This document shows positions 63,936 to 64,000 of a stretch of DNA of 64,000 bases, one piece after another; the first letter of the stretch is position 1; the number at the start of each line of letters is the position of its first letter. A program made the translations under genes and the position numbers. The stretch is from Paractinoplanes maris (GTDB taxonomy: Bacteria; Actinomycetota; Actinomycetes; Mycobacteriales; Micromonosporaceae): assembly GCF_023544465.1 (NCBI RefSeq), contig NZ_JALPVL010000006.1, forward strand, positions 553,398 to 617,397. The letters are read 5' to 3'. The notes beneath the pieces are model-generated. The model ran no database searches. It had not been told where the DNA came from and saw only the letters and a list, made by a program, of their open reading frames with translations.

Positions 63936-64000
63936 TTGTTGGAGAGTTTGATCCTGGCTCAGGACGAACGCTGGCGGCGTGCTTAACACATGCAAGTCGA
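63936..64000 (+). rRNA. rrs: 16S ribosomal RNA, 5' end (cut by window edge)
   Basis: Contains the universal 16S 5' segment AGAGTTTGATCCTGGCTCAG (from 63943), followed by GACGAACGCTGGCGGCGTGC, a high-GC actinobacterial form. The start is set about 7 nt before the AGAGTTTGAT by analogy with E. coli numbering. Confidence 0.97.

Overview
The window is high-GC DNA (roughly 70% G+C, very strong GC3 bias, many GTG/TTG starts) from a sporulating, filamentous actinomycete. It is most probably a member of the Micromonosporaceae such as Actinoplanes or a close relative. The basis is gene content (bldC, DUF3073, valine dehydrogenase, a DUF3151 gene near fba, a HAIR-controlled clpB) and a gene order that, from memory, matches the Streptomyces core around fba/purA and purF/purM/bldC. 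No database search was possible.

Region by region. 1-5.2 kb: a CPA2 cation/proton antiporter (cut by the window edge) with its TrkA_C subunit, an MFS exporter, and clpB behind an HspR operator. 5.2-11.5 kb: small and membrane proteins with proline-rich tails, an atypical lower-GC patch, an ArsR regulator, a class II aldolase and a DedA protein. 11.6-15.7 kb: a bacterial RNA-repair operon, hen1-pnkp, beside a 40-bp tandem repeat. 15.7-24.7 kb: an LPXTG-like surface protein, fba, a LOG-family protein divergent from an ADP-ribosylglycohydrolase, DUF3151, an EspI-like proline-rich ATPase and a diacylglycerol-kinase-like protein. 24.7-40.4 kb: a dispersed purine block (purA, purD, purB, purSQL, purF, purM) interleaved with two sterol-carrier-like genes, a regulator/MFS pair and a membrane protein with a QYG-rich low-complexity tail.

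40.5-42.5 kb is the most interesting accessory stretch. A radical SAM/SPASM maturase overlaps a 78-residue precursor peptide whose C-terminus is packed with aromatic-X-Asn motifs (cyclophane RiPP, AmcB/AmcA type). It is followed by a duplicated 73-bp element, a long inverted repeat and a decaying repeat array. 42.5-45.7 kb is the conserved DUF3073-vdh-unknown-bldC block. 45.7-52.2 kb holds small accessory genes: an F420-dependent-oxidoreductase-like protein, a methyltransferase overlapping a KptA RNA 2'-phosphotransferase, a calcium-repeat protein, a thioesterase, an internally deleted HAD hydrolase, a DGPF protein with its ECF sigma factor, and a MarR regulator.

52.4-58.8 kb is a coherent light-protection locus: photolyase and phytoene synthase on one strand, and GGPP synthase, phytoene desaturase, IPP isomerase and a CarH/LitR-like B12-type MerR regulator on the other. 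58.9-64 kb has tRNA-Glu, tRNA-Asp and tRNA-Phe, a DUF1254 protein, a beta-lactamase-fold hydrolase, a MEDS-STAS protein and a DUF2231-Rieske protein. It ends with an rRNA operon leader and the first ~65 nt of 16S rRNA.
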